This document shows positions 52,356-61,770 of a DNA stretch of 64,000 nt, piece after piece. This stretch comes from CBDCYS01 sp965226245 (GTDB lineage: Bacteria > Acidobacteriota > Terriglobia > Bryobacterales > UBA6623), in assembly GCA_965226245.1 (NCBI GenBank), contig CBDDCL010000015.1, forward strand, positions 4,464,001 through 4,528,000, written 5' to 3'. How positions within the stretch are numbered: position 1 is the first letter of the stretch; each line of letters opens with the position of its first letter. The notes beneath the pieces are model-generated. The model made no database searches, was not told where the DNA came from, and was given only the letters and a program-made list of their open reading frames with translations. The translations under genes and the position numbers were made by a program.

Positions 52356-52667
52356 GTGTTTCATGCGAATGGACCATGGCCTTTTGGCGAAAAGGGGCCT
52401 GGGAAAGGATTCCAGCGGCGGCGGCAGCGACGAGCTTTGGTTCCGACGCCCAGGGTAGCTACCCCCTATGGTCATCTTCGGCGCAAGGCCGCTCTTCCGG
52501 CCTTGCGGGGCCTGGGCCGGGCAAGAAAACCAGCCGTTCCCAACGGCTGGTTCCATCCCAATCCGCGAACTCCGCGGGGAATGGCACTTCTCCGGCGGAT
52601 TCAACGCGAGGGCCGGTCGCTTTGCAATTCAGCATCCTGAGCCTGGCGCTTACATGCGGACCCCTCT
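52356..52667. repeat. GC-rich hairpin cluster
   Basis: GGGTAGCTACCCCCTA (about 52455-52470), then CGCAAGGCCG-CTCTTC-CGGCCTTGCG (52482-52507), and AACCAGCCGTT-CCC-AACGGCTGGTT (52528-52552) are strong hairpins or palindromes. The first motif recurs at 53348-53363 on the other side of higBA. No gene is seen here. Confidence 0.6.
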
Positions 52668-52964
52668 TTACGCCGCAGGCTGCGGCTCGTAGCGCTCGAC
52701 ATGGATCTGATCCTGGTGCTTGCGCGCTTGGGCCAGCTCGTACGCTGTTTGCAGGCGCAGCCAGTGGTCGGCGTTGGACCATCCGGCTTTCTCCAGGCGG
52801 ATCGCCATGTCCGGAGAGATTCCGGACTGGCCGTTGATCACGCGCGAGAGCGTATGGCGGGTAACGCCCAAGACCTTCGCGCCTTCGGTCACGCTGAGTT
52901 CGAGCGGCTCCAAGCAGGCGTCCTTGATCGAACGGCCCGGATGCGGCGGGTTTTTCATGGGCAT
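52668..52964 (-). CDS. higA: HigA-family antitoxin
   Basis: The product (98 aa) has the HigA pattern: NPPHPGRSIKDACLEPLELS, VTEGAKVLGVTRHTLSRVIN, GQSGISPDMAIRLEKAGWSN, and LRLQTAYELAQARKH. It starts at ATG 52964 with AGGAG upstream. It represses its own operon and inhibits HigB. Its HigB partner upstream is damaged. Confidence 0.93.
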   Translation of the reverse strand: MPMKNPPHPGRSIKDACLEPLELSVTEGAKVLGVTRHTLSRVINGQSGISPDMAIRLEKAGWSNADHWLRLQTAYELAQARKHQDQIHVERYEPQPAA

Positions 52965-52981
52965 GGCGGTTGCTCCTATTG

Positions 52982-53260
52982 TTAGTGGTAGCCGGCCAGG
53001 CCGACCTCATAGGCATCGCCATCCTCAAAGCGGAAAGTGATGCGCCAATTGCGGGAGATCGTCACGCTCCAGTAGCCCTTCAGGTCTTCCTTGAGCGGGT
53101 GGAGACGATAGCCCGGCAAATCGAGATCTCCGGTTCTTGTGCTTTGTCCAGATGCAACAGCACGTCAACTGATGCGGTCGAGCTGATCGGCGCGGACCTT
53201 GCTGCCGTCGCCTTGCTCATAAAGCCGCTTCAGGCCCCGGTGTCGAAAACTCTCAATCAT
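52982..53260 (-). pseudogene. higB: higB toxin gene with two frameshifts
   Basis: From ATG 53260 the frame encodes MIESFRHRGLKRLYEQGDGS, KVRADQLDRIS, then a stop. A different frame continues VLLHLDKAQEP, and the first frame returns for DLDLPGYRLHPLKEDLKGYW, SVTISRNWRITFRFEDGDAY. The order and motifs match HigB (RelE-like). One extra T and one missing G, about 50 bases apart, would restore it, so it is either inactivated or mis-assembled. Confidence 0.8.
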
Positions 53261-53274
53261 AGGGAACTGTAACA

Positions 53275-53293
53275 TGCAACGTCTCACGTTGCA
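53275..53293. promoter_or_regulatory. Palindromic operator upstream of higBA
   Basis: TGCAACGT-CTC-ACGTTGCA is a perfect 8-bp inverted repeat 14 bp before the higB start and is a good HigA operator candidate. On the minus strand it contains TTGCAA as a possible -35 box. Confidence 0.6.
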
Positions 53294-53422
53294 ACAGCGG
53301 GGGTTCGGGGGGAAATAACAGCCCGGCAAGGGCAAAGCAGAACCCCCGGGTAGCTACCCCCTAGGGCATTGGAGAAGTGACCCGTCGCTTGCGCTCTGGG
53401 CTCTGTTGCTCCGTGGCGGGTT

Positions 53423-55177
53423 TCAATGTCCTGTCCCTTCTTGTTTGAGCGCGCCGCCTTTCCAGATCAGCCAGATGCTGATCGCTGCTAGCAGGGCGTA
53501 CAGCCCGGCCTCGCTCAGCTCTCCCAGCAGCAACTTTCCTAGCCCCAGCAGCGCCCCATAGATCAGCCCGCAGCCGGCAACCCAACTGAGCAGGTCGCGG
53601 CGGGCGCCTGTTGACGGAGTGACATCGCCCGCCACTCGGGCGACCGGCCCCCAAAACGCGGCATAGGGACGCACGCGCCGGTAGAAGGCCACGAGCTTTT
53701 CCTCGGGTTCGGGCCGGGTCAAGAAAGTGACCGCAATCCATATCAGGGTCGTCAAGCCCACGGTGATGAGCATGACCACCGCAAAGTCATGCGAGTCATC
53801 GGCGTCGTATCCAGCCGCTAGCTGCAAGCTGAGAGACACCACGAACGCAGCGACCATCGAGGACACCTCGCTCCAAGCGTTGATGCGCCACCAAAACCAG
53901 CGCAAGATCAGGACCGTGCCGGTACCCGCACCGGTGGCAAGCAGCAGCTTCCAGGCCCCGGCGATGCTGTCCATGTAGAAGGTGATGGCGGCCGAGGCGA
54001 GCGCCAGCAAGACGGTCGCGAGGCGCGCGGCGGAAACCAGACGTTGTTCGGAGGCGCCAGGGTTGACGAATCTTCGGTAGAAGTCGTTGATGAGGTAGCT
54101 CGCTCCCCAGTTGAGTTCCGTGCTGATGGTCGACATGAAGGCGGCGGCGAAGCCCGCAATCATCAGTCCGCGAAGATGGGGCGGCAGATACTCCAGCATC
54201 ACCAGGACATAGCCCGTTTCGGGGTCTTCGAGATTCGGGAAAGCGACGAGCGAAACCAGGCCGACGAAGATCCAAGGCCAAGGCCGCAGTGCATAGTGGG
54301 CCACGTTGAACCAAAGCGTTGCCAGCAGGGAGTGCCGCTCGTCACGCGCGGCGAACATGCGTTGCGCAATGAATCCGCCGCCGCCCGGCTCAGCCCCGGG
54401 GTACCAGGTGGCCCACCAGCTAACAGCAATGTAGACAAAGAATGTCAGCATCGGCATCCACGCCGAATCCGGAGAGGGAAAGAAGCTGAGCGCGCTGCCA
54501 TCGCCGCCCGCCGCGGCAAGCTGACTCTTCAGCTCGGAAACACCTCCCACGCCTTGGACCGCAAACACTCCCAGCGCGATGGCCAGGCTGATCATCAAGA
54601 CAAACTGCAACAGATCCGCCAGCAGCACGCCACGCAGCCCGGCCAGCGCCGACACAGCGCAGGTGAGCGCGGTCAGCCCCAGCACCACAAGAATTGCTTC
54701 CACCTTCTCGATGCCCAGAACCAGCATCAAGACTTTCACCATCGCCAGGTTGACCCACCCCATGATGATGCAATTGATCGGTATCGCCAGGTAGAGGGCT
54801 CGAAAACCCCGCAAGAAAGCAGCCGGCTTGCCGCTATAGCGGATCTCCGCGAATTCAACGTCCGTCAGCACTCCGGCTCGGCGCCACAGGCGCGCATACA
54901 GGAAAACGGTCAGCATCCCGCTGAAGCCGAAGTTCCACCACAACCAGTTCCCGGCAATGCCGCCCGTCGCGACCATGCCGGTGACGGCAAGCGGCGTGTC
55001 GGCGGCGAACGTCGTTGCGACCATGGAGGTACCGGCCAGCCACCAGGGAGCCGAGCGGCCCGAGACGAAGAACTCGTCGATATTCTTCCCGGCGCGCGCC
55101 CGGCAGTAAAACCCAATCGCAAGGTTGAGCAGGAAGTAGGCGGCAATAACAACGAAGTCGATCAGGGTCAGTTTCAT
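53423..55177 (-). CDS. Sodium:solute symporter family protein
   Basis: The 584-residue membrane protein has about 14 TM helices and the SSS core pattern: SGRSAPWWLAGTSMVATTFA in TM2, DVEFAEIRYSGKPAAFLRGF, ADLLQFVLMISLAIALGVFA and GLMIAGFAAAFMSTISTELN (TM8-like with the Na2-site STIST pattern). It imports sugars, amino acids or similar solutes with sodium; the substrate is not clear. It is the last minus-strand gene before the tRNA. Confidence 0.93.
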   Translation of the reverse strand: MKLTLIDFVVIAAYFLLNLAIGFYCRARAGKNIDEFFVSGRSAPWWLAGTSMVATTFAADTPLAVTGMVATGGIAGNWLWWNFGFSGMLTVFLYARLWRRAGVLTDVEFAEIRYSGKPAAFLRGFRALYLAIPINCIIMGWVNLAMVKVLMLVLGIEKVEAILVVLGLTALTCAVSALAGLRGVLLADLLQFVLMISLAIALGVFAVQGVGGVSELKSQLAAAGGDGSALSFFPSPDSAWMPMLTFFVYIAVSWWATWYPGAEPGGGGFIAQRMFAARDERHSLLATLWFNVAHYALRPWPWIFVGLVSLVAFPNLEDPETGYVLVMLEYLPPHLRGLMIAGFAAAFMSTISTELNWGASYLINDFYRRFVNPGASEQRLVSAARLATVLLALASAAITFYMDSIAGAWKLLLATGAGTGTVLILRWFWWRINAWSEVSSMVAAFVVSLSLQLAAGYDADDSHDFAVVMLITVGLTTLIWIAVTFLTRPEPEEKLVAFYRRVRPYAAFWGPVARVAGDVTPSTGARRDLLSWVAGCGLIYGALLGLGKLLLGELSEAGLYALLAAISIWLIWKGGALKQEGTGH

Positions 55178-55462
55178 CGCGAGCAGCCATTATAGGGATT
55201 ATGATTATAGGCGAATGAAGCCGGATCGCTTACCTGGCGTGGCTTGCGGAAGCCGTCCTCGGTGTCGCCACCGTCGGCGCATGACTTGAGGTCAGCGTAG
55301 TTCGCTAAACTTTCGCCGTAGGGCTCTTTCATCCCCAACTCCCCGCCAGTTTATCCCGGCGCTTTCGGACAGTCCCCTTTTTTCGCCCTTTCAGCACTGC
55401 AATCACGGGCAGCTAGTGGCGGACAGACTCGCCGAGAACCTTTGATATACTGAGGAGCCTGA

Positions 55463-55537
55463 GCGGGAGTAGTTCAGTGGTAGAACGTCAGCTTCCCAAG
55501 CTGAATGTCGCGGGTTCAATCCCCGTCTCCCGCTCCA
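55463..55537 (+). tRNA. tRNA-Gly (anticodon CCC)
   Basis: GCGGGAG acceptor arm pairs with CTCCCGC; D arm GTTC-AGTGGTA-GAAC; anticodon arm TCAGC-TTCCCAA-GCTGA with anticodon CCC; T arm GCGGG-TTCAATC-CCCGT; discriminator T and encoded CCA. The CCC anticodon reads GGG (Gly). A TATACT hexamer at 55446-55451 is a likely -10 box. Confidence 0.96.
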
Positions 55538-56088
55538 GCGTCGAGCAAGCATACATTGCCATAACCCGTTCCTTTCCAGCCATTTAAGTGTACTTCGGAC
55601 CCGCCGCTGGCCGGCTGATAGTGCTACCGAAAGTAGTGCTTCTTGGGCGAAAGTTTGCGCCGCTGGTGCGCCATCGTACGATTTAGCGCCGCCAAAAGCG
55701 CCCCAGAAAAAGAGGTGCTTGTGAGGCCTCCTGGTCTTCTCTCGAATTAGCGAAGCAAACCTGCATCATGGGACCGGCGCTTCAGTGGCGCCCGCCCTGC
55801 AGCGAGGCTGCCACTTTAAGGGAATCAACAGACCGCCTGCTGAAAGGTTTGCCCAACTCGCCTCGCGGGCGTTTCTGACCTCAAAATAGATTTCCGCGTT
55901 GGTTGTCGTCTAAAATGGATGTTCAAGCGTCATTACATTAAACGCAGGCGTTTTGTCAGTGCGTTGACCGGTAGCAGCACGTTCCCCCGCTGCCCGCAGT
56001 TGAAGCCCGCACCCCGCAGGTTAGGCAGGAACTGCTCCAGTGTGAGATAATGCACTGAAAAGAAAACAGTTGCGATAGAACAAAGTCT
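55538..56088. other. Intergenic stretch without recognised gene
   Basis: About 550 bases between the tRNA and the lytic transglycosylase. It contains short hairpins and AT-rich segments (near 55900-55950 and 56040-56090) that could include the downstream gene's promoter. No gene or named repeat is recognised. Confidence 0.45.
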
Positions 56089-56910
56089 ATGGTATTGTTT
56101 TTAGAGAAACGGGTACAGGCGGTTGGGTTGGGGCTATTCACAGCCTTGGCCCTGTCGGCAGGCCCAATACCTGAACTGGAGAGTCGCTCCGCTCAGCCGG
56201 CCGCGAGGATCCAGCAGGGTGTTGAACTGAGATCCGAGTCGCCGTCTCGGCCTGTTTTGAGACGCTACGAAGTCCGCGAGGACGCCAGTGGTCGTTTGGT
56301 GCGAGTTGCCGTTCGATCGCGGAACCCTTCAAGGATTTCGGGCAAAAGCCAGCAAGCCGTACCGAGGCAAAAGGTTGTCCAGGGGCGCTCGGGTCAGCCT
56401 GCGAGAACGAGCGGCCGACTCGACATTCGTACTTTGGTGCGGCACGCCGGCAGACGCCACAGCGTCGACCCGAAGCTGATTCATGCCGTGATCCGGCAGG
56501 AAAGTGACTACAACCCGTTCGCGGTGTCCCGCAAGGGCGCACTCGGGTTGATGCAGTTGATGCCGCTAACGGCGCGGCGCTTTGGGGTAAAGGACATTTT
56601 CGATCCCGCCGAGAATGTCGAAGGAGGAGTAAAATTCCTCCGTCACTTGCTGGACCGCTACGACGGGGACCATTCCAGGACCCTGGCGGCATACAACGCC
56701 GGCGAAGCGGCGGTCGATCGGTATGAGGGGATTCCCCCTTATCCAGAGACCGAGGACTTCGTCGAACGAGTAAGCCGGTTCCTAGCGCCCGGCAAAGATT
56801 TCGTTGCTGGCGATGAAGACGATGGCCATTCCGGAAAGCCCTCTCGGCCCCGGATTGTCGTTTACGAAGAGCCGTCGGGTCTGATTCGTTTTGAAACGGA
56901 ATCAGATTAG
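56089..56910 (+). CDS. Lytic transglycosylase (SLT family)
   Basis: The product (273 aa) has a signal/anchor segment (VGLGLFTALALSAGP) and a C-terminal SLT domain: HAVIRQESDYNPFAVSRKGA (catalytic E of the ESxxNPxAxS pattern), LGLMQLMPLTARRFGVKD, EGGVKFLRHLLDRYDGDHSR and TLAAYNAGEAAVDRYEGIPP. It cleaves the glycan strands of peptidoglycan. Its stop is 4 bp before the amidase start, so the two are probably co-transcribed. Confidence 0.95.
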   Translation: MVLFLEKRVQAVGLGLFTALALSAGPIPELESRSAQPAARIQQGVELRSESPSRPVLRRYEVREDASGRLVRVAVRSRNPSRISGKSQQAVPRQKVVQGRSGQPARTSGRLDIRTLVRHAGRRHSVDPKLIHAVIRQESDYNPFAVSRKGALGLMQLMPLTARRFGVKDIFDPAENVEGGVKFLRHLLDRYDGDHSRTLAAYNAGEAAVDRYEGIPPYPETEDFVERVSRFLAPGKDFVAGDEDDGHSGKPSRPRIVVYEEPSGLIRFETESD

Positions 56911-56914
56911 GGTA

Positions 56915-59230
56915 ATGCCCTTTTCTCGACAAATGGGCCGAAGCCGGCGGGCTTCGGCGGCGGGACTTGTCGCTTGCTTGGCTTTGCCGGCGCTGTGCGT
57001 TCTTGCGTTTGCCGGTCCGAAAACGACGGAGCAAGCCGGGCAAGACTATCAGTACGCCTCACTCCTGCTCGACGACCTGCGTGCCGTACCCACGCTGGAG
57101 TTGGGCAAAGAGCAGTACGTTCTCGTCGCGAAAGCTTTCCGCAAGGTCTATCTCGGCTCTCCCGGCGGCGCTCTTGGCGGCGACAGTCTCCTCTCGGAAG
57201 CTCAACTCTATCTCGAGGCGGCCAAGCGGTTTGGCCTGGAGCCTTATCTCTCTCAGGCCGCCGATGCCTGCGGCCTTCTTGTTCGGGAATACCCTGGCAG
57301 CGAGCACAAGGAGCGAGCCGGCCGGGCTCTCGCCGAACTCAAAGCGAATGGGACCGCGGAATCCGTTCTCGCCGAGTTATCCCGAGCAGCGCTGCCGGGC
57401 GAGGCGCTCCAGGCGGACAAAGTTGTCACACGGCAGAATCAGGCGCCGGCGCCGGCGCCACCCACACCCGTTCGGCACGAACCACGACCTGTAAGGAAAA
57501 GAACGGACTCGGCAACCGTCCAGAACGTGCGGTTTTGGACTCACGAAGATTACACGCGGGTTGTGGTCGAGATCGACGAGGAGGTGGGCTATCGATTCGA
57601 AGAGCTGCCCCGCCCCCGGCGCTTGTTTGTTGATTTAAAAGGTGCGCGTCTTGGCGGCAAGCTGAGGCGTGTTAAGAACTTCACGTTGCCGGTCGGTGAT
57701 TCCCTCATCAAGCGGATTCGTGTCGGCCAGAATCGCCGCACGGTTTCGAGGGTCGTATTCGATTTGGAGCAAGCGGCGAGCCACAGCGTTTTCTGGTTGT
57801 CCAATCCGGGACGTTTCGTCATTGAGCTGCGAAGCGCGAAGAAACCGGTCTCGACTGCCGAGGCGCCGGCGAGACGCCACGGCGCTACCCCGCCATCCGC
57901 GGAGAGGCCGCCGGAAACCCTCCTCGCGCGATTCGACCCGCTCGTGGCGCTCCCGCCCCCGATACAGCCGGTCCCCAACAAGCAAGATTCCGCGGTTCAG
58001 AATCGGCACGATGTTGCCGGCACAACGAATTTGAATCCAGCCAGCGACGGCCCTTCCTCGGCTGTTCGTTCCTCCTACCCCGACGTGGCGGGCAATCCTC
58101 CGGCGGCTGCTGCTGTTCAGCAGCCGTCGCCCGCCACGCCGGTCGTGCGATATCACAGCCCTCCGCCCGGAGTAGCGTCTCGCCCGGACGAAGCTCCATT
58201 GCCGGCGGATCAACCGCCCGGCTTTCCGGCTGCCGCTTCCAGCATCTCCGCGGCAACGGGCATCGCCATCGGTCACGTTCCGCTTCCTGACCTGGGACCG
58301 GAGCCTAGGCAGGCACTAGAACAGGCGCTGCGGGCGGCGGAAGCTAAAACCGGGGCGTTGAATCCCGCGCCAAGAATACTGGCCAAGCTCACGCCGCCGC
58401 CGTTGACAGCCCCGCCTCCGCCGCCTGCCGTTGAGCTGCTGGAGCCGCCCAAACCGGCGTCGGCGACGAGCCGCGGACAGCGAAACTTAATCCGAGCCCT
58501 GGGCCTGAAAGTCGGGCGCGTGGTCATCGATGCCGGCCACGGAGGCCACGACACCGGATCGATCGGACCCGGCGGCTTGCGCGAAAAGGATCTCGTTCTC
58601 GACATCGCTTCCCGGCTTGGTGAATTAATCGAAAGCGGTCTGGGAGCCGACGTCATCTACACCCGCACGGATGACCAATTTATTCTCCTCAAGGAGCGCA
58701 CGAAGCTGGCGAACATCAGCCAGGCTGACCTGTTTGTGTCCATCCACGCCAACTCGTCGCGTTTGAAGAATATTCGTGGCGTGGAAACTTACTACCTAAG
58801 CTTCACAACCAGCTCGTCCGCCATGGCGGTCGCCTCGCGCGAGAACGCCGCCGCGCAACGTTCGATCCACGAATTACAAGGGCTGCTGTCGAAAATCGCG
58901 CTGACCGAGAAGATTCAAGAATCCCGCGAGTTTGCCGCCCAGATTCAGAAGGCCCTCTACAGCGGGCTTTCCGGGGAGACCAAGGGACTTCGAAACCGGG
59001 GAGTCCGCAAAGCTCCGTTCATGGTCTTGATCGGCGCCGAAATGCCCGCTGTTCTTGCCGAAGTTGGTTTTCTCAGCAACGCCAGTGACGAGAAACTGCT
59101 CAAAGCCGGCTCCTATCGCCAGAAGGTGGCGGAGCACATTTACAAGGGAGTCGAAAATTACGCCAACAGCTTGAGCAAAGTCACGATTACTCAAAAGCAA
59201 ACCCCGCCGTCACCCCAGGGGCTTGATTAG
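56915..59230 (+). CDS. N-acetylmuramoyl-L-alanine amidase with AMIN domain
   Basis: I choose ATG 56915 (771 aa). A signal peptide (GLVACLALPALCVLAFAG) and helical repeats precede an AMIN domain (FWTHEDYTRVVVEIDEEVGY, VFWLSNPGRFVIELRS), a Pro-rich linker, and a C-terminal Amidase_3 domain: VIDAGHGGHDTGSIGPGGLR (His), REKDLVLDIA (Glu), LFVSIHANSSRLKNIRGVET (His) and AVLAEVGFLSNASDEKLL (Glu). It hydrolyses the amide bond between MurNAc and stem peptide in the periplasm, with AMIN targeting it to septal or wall sites. Confidence 0.95.
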   Translation: MPFSRQMGRSRRASAAGLVACLALPALCVLAFAGPKTTEQAGQDYQYASLLLDDLRAVPTLELGKEQYVLVAKAFRKVYLGSPGGALGGDSLLSEAQLYLEAAKRFGLEPYLSQAADACGLLVREYPGSEHKERAGRALAELKANGTAESVLAELSRAALPGEALQADKVVTRQNQAPAPAPPTPVRHEPRPVRKRTDSATVQNVRFWTHEDYTRVVVEIDEEVGYRFEELPRPRRLFVDLKGARLGGKLRRVKNFTLPVGDSLIKRIRVGQNRRTVSRVVFDLEQAASHSVFWLSNPGRFVIELRSAKKPVSTAEAPARRHGATPPSAERPPETLLARFDPLVALPPPIQPVPNKQDSAVQNRHDVAGTTNLNPASDGPSSAVRSSYPDVAGNPPAAAAVQQPSPATPVVRYHSPPPGVASRPDEAPLPADQPPGFPAAASSISAATGIAIGHVPLPDLGPEPRQALEQALRAAEAKTGALNPAPRILAKLTPPPLTAPPPPPAVELLEPPKPASATSRGQRNLIRALGLKVGRVVIDAGHGGHDTGSIGPGGLREKDLVLDIASRLGELIESGLGADVIYTRTDDQFILLKERTKLANISQADLFVSIHANSSRLKNIRGVETYYLSFTTSSSAMAVASRENAAAQRSIHELQGLLSKIALTEKIQESREFAAQIQKALYSGLSGETKGLRNRGVRKAPFMVLIGAEMPAVLAEVGFLSNASDEKLLKAGSYRQKVAEHIYKGVENYANSLSKVTITQKQTPPSPQGLD

Positions 59231-59294
59231 CGTCCGCTCCTAGCGGAGTCCCGTAGCGCGGGCTCGAAGAGACCTGCGGCCTTTGCTAGCGGCG

Positions 59295-59645
59295 TCAGCG
59301 GCGCAGGCGGGAGACTTCGCGCTCCAAAGTTCGAAGGCGGCTTTCGAGCATGGATGAGGGACCCCCAGGCCTATAGCTGAGCGCTCCCGCGCCGGACTCG
59401 ATGCGGCTGACTCGCTGCTCCAAGCGATCGATCCGCGAAGCCGACGGAAGCGGCCTTTGGCTCGCGGATGTGGCGAGCGAGAGCTGTCCCAGATGAGTTT
59501 CGATCGCAGCGAGCCGTTTCTCGATGCGGCCCAGCCTTTCGGCTGGGTCGCCGCGATCGGGCTGATCTTGCGCCCTCATGCGGAGTCCCGCCCATAAGAC
59601 GCAAAAGAGTAGCGTAAACACGAACAGTGACCATTTGCTTGCCAT
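59295..59645 (-). CDS. Membrane-anchored coiled-coil protein
   Basis: The product (116 aa) has an N-terminal anchor (SLFVFTLLFCVLWAGLRM) followed by a periplasmic or extracellular coiled coil (GRIEKRLAAIETHLGQLSLA, DRLEQRVSRIESGAGALS, LESRLRTLEREVSRLRR). No family is recognised. It is convergent with the amidase gene. Confidence 0.75.
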   Translation of the reverse strand: MASKWSLFVFTLLFCVLWAGLRMRAQDQPDRGDPAERLGRIEKRLAAIETHLGQLSLATSASQRPLPSASRIDRLEQRVSRIESGAGALSYRPGGPSSMLESRLRTLEREVSRLRR

Positions 59646-59941
59646 GACCGGCCCTCCAGTGTCGAGTATAGCGGGCGGCGTTCTTTATGCATCGGGCTGG
59701 TTTTGCCGCAGGGATTTTGGGGGGCGGATGAGGGCCGCCTCGAATGGGCAGGGGATTGGCGTCGCCGTTGTCGGTACGGGAATTTACTTTGCCCAGGAGG
59801 ATCTCGATCCAGCAATCTCGATTTCCCTCGGACTCGTTTCCATCGGGATCAGACGGTTGCGCCGGGCCATTTCGTGGCTCGCGCTATGATCGATGTAAGC
59901 GGCGGCATGGGCACGGTCCGGCCATCATTCAGCGAGAAAAC

Positions 59942-61129
59942 ATGGGCGTATTTGACGACGAGCCTTTCTACCGCATCGGGAAGCTGCCCCCTTATGTGTT
60001 TGCCGTCATCAACGAGATGCGGGCGAAGGCGCGGGCGGCGCAGCTCGATGTGATTGACCTCGGGATGGGCAATCCCGACGGCGCCACGCCCCGAACCGTT
60101 GTCAGCAAGCTGATCGAGGCGGCTCGCAACAAGCGCAACCACCGCTACTCGATGTCACGCGGCATCCCGCGGCTGCGCGAGGAGATCACCAAGCGCTACA
60201 AGGCGAACTACGGTGTCGAACTCGACTCCGAGAGCGAAGCCATTGTCACCGTCGGGGCCAAAGATGCCATTGCTCATCTGCTGTTCGCCGTGATCGGGCC
60301 AGGCGACTCGGTGGCTACGCCAGACCCCTCCTATCCCATTCATCAGTGGGGCGTGGTGATGGCCGAGGGGCGGGCCTGCAACCTGCCGATGCCGTCCCCG
60401 GAAGAGTTTCTCAATCGGCTGGAAGATCTCTACCGGACCTCTTCGAAGCCGCTCAAGATGGTGCTGGTCTCGTTTCCTCACAATCCGACGACGCATTGCG
60501 TCGAAAAATCGTTCTTCGAAAGCCTGGTCGCTCTGGCTCATAAGCACGGAACGATGATTGTCCACGACTTCGCTTACGCCGACCTCTGTTTCGACGGCTA
60601 CCGCGCGCCGAGCCTTCTGCAAGTACCGGGGGCCAAGGATGTCGCCGTCGAGATTTTTTCGATGTCGAAGAGCTACAACATGGCCGGCTGGCGGATCGGG
60701 TTCTGCCTGGGGAACGCCAAGATGATCGCGGCGCTGGGGCGTATCAAGAGCTATTTGGATTACGGAGTGTTTCAGCCGATCCAAATTGCCTCGATCATCG
60801 CCCTCCGGGAGTGTGAAGAGGATACGGCCAAGATACGTAATATCTATCTGAAGCGGCGGGATGTCCTGGTGGCGGGCCTTCACCGCGCCGGTTGGATGGT
60901 GGAGGCGCCGAAAGCGACGATGTTCTTGTGGGCGCAAATCCCCGAAAAGCACCGCTGGGCGGGATCGCTGGAGTTCTCAAAGTTGCTGCTTCAGAAAGCG
61001 CTTGTCGCCGTCTCGCCCGGTGCCGGCTTTGGAGCCGAAGGAGAGGGCTATGTTCGTTTCGCCCTCGTCGAGAACGAACACCGCACGCGCCAAGCAACGC
61101 GCGGCATCAAGAAGCTTCTGCGCGACTAG
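59942..61129 (+). CDS. Class I/II aminotransferase (AlaC/DapL-like)
   Basis: Start ATG 59942 (395 aa), with the family start DEPFYRIGKLPPYVFAVINE. Motifs: VIDLGMGNPDGATPRTVV, NHRYSMSRGIPRLREEITKR (ring stacking), FPHNPTTHCVEKSFFES, and the PLP lysine in EIFSMSKSYNMAGWRIGFCL. The C-terminal arginine segment EGYVRFALVENEHR binds the carboxylate. Likely an alanine or diaminopimelate-type aminotransferase; the substrate is not resolved. Confidence 0.95.
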   Translation: MGVFDDEPFYRIGKLPPYVFAVINEMRAKARAAQLDVIDLGMGNPDGATPRTVVSKLIEAARNKRNHRYSMSRGIPRLREEITKRYKANYGVELDSESEAIVTVGAKDAIAHLLFAVIGPGDSVATPDPSYPIHQWGVVMAEGRACNLPMPSPEEFLNRLEDLYRTSSKPLKMVLVSFPHNPTTHCVEKSFFESLVALAHKHGTMIVHDFAYADLCFDGYRAPSLLQVPGAKDVAVEIFSMSKSYNMAGWRIGFCLGNAKMIAALGRIKSYLDYGVFQPIQIASIIALRECEEDTAKIRNIYLKRRDVLVAGLHRAGWMVEAPKATMFLWAQIPEKHRWAGSLEFSKLLLQKALVAVSPGAGFGAEGEGYVRFALVENEHRTRQATRGIKKLLRD

Positions 61130-61215
61130 TGTGCGGAATCCCCCGCAAGTTACAACCAGTCCCTCAAACGCCGCGGCTAAGTGGACAGCCGCAAGGTCTT
61201 CATGGCCGCTCCTAT

Positions 61216-61653
61216 TCACCGCTCCCTCGCCGGCACGATTTGCAATTGAAAACGACAGAATCGGGCCAAGCGAGAGAAATCGCGTTCATTGGCCGTGAGC
61301 ACCGTCACGCCCTTTCGCGCGGCGCTCATTGCGATCAGCGTATCGTTCGTAAGCCGGCTGCGGCCAATCTTTTCGTAGCCGAAGTGACTTCCCAGGCGAG
61401 CCAGGACTTGGCCGGTTTCCACCCAGTCTTTGAGACTCGGAACCAAAAGCCGTTGGGTATTATCGAAATCGCGATGCAGCCTCGCGACGAGGCGCCGGTC
61501 ACGGGATCCTGCTCCGGCGTAGAGCTCTTCGAGCACCACCGCACTCAACCAGATCGCCGCATTCGCCGTGAGCCGCCCGACGTGTAGTGCGGCGACTTCG
61601 CCACCGCGCAGAGCATCGATGTACAGAGAAGTGTCGAATAGAACGGACCCCAC
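61216..61653 (-). CDS. vapC: PIN-domain toxin VapC
   Basis: The product (145 aa from GTG 61653) starts GSVLFDTSLYIDALRGGEVA with the PIN-domain first Asp, then WLSAVVLEELYAGAG (conserved E), RLTNDTLIAMSAARKGVTVL (D) and TANERDFSRLA (D/E). VapC toxins cleave RNA. The gene is intact, but its 5' ~100 bp are duplicated upstream. Confidence 0.92.
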   Translation of the reverse strand: MGSVLFDTSLYIDALRGGEVAALHVGRLTANAAIWLSAVVLEELYAGAGSRDRRLVARLHRDFDNTQRLLVPSLKDWVETGQVLARLGSHFGYEKIGRSRLTNDTLIAMSAARKGVTVLTANERDFSRLARFCRFQLQIVPARER

Positions 61654-61768
61654 GGGCTAGTCCGGCAGCACTCAACCAGATCGCCGCATTCGCCGTGAGC
61701 CGCCCGACGTGTAGTGCGGCGACTTCGCCACCGCGCAGAGCATCGATGTACAGAGAAGTGTCGAATCG
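61541..61768. repeat. Tandem 127-bp duplication in vapBC
   Basis: A ~101-bp stretch beginning GCACTCAACCAGATCGCCGC (61541) is repeated identically at 61668, an offset of 127 bp. It copies the vapB-vapC junction plus the start of vapC. The identity means it is very recent or an assembly artefact. Confidence 0.85.
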
Positions 61769-61770
61769 GG

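Noticed and set aside
54044..55195. Long plus-strand frame opposite the sodium:solute symporter
   Set aside because: It is a shadow of the GC-rich membrane protein gene; no motif, RBS or family pattern.
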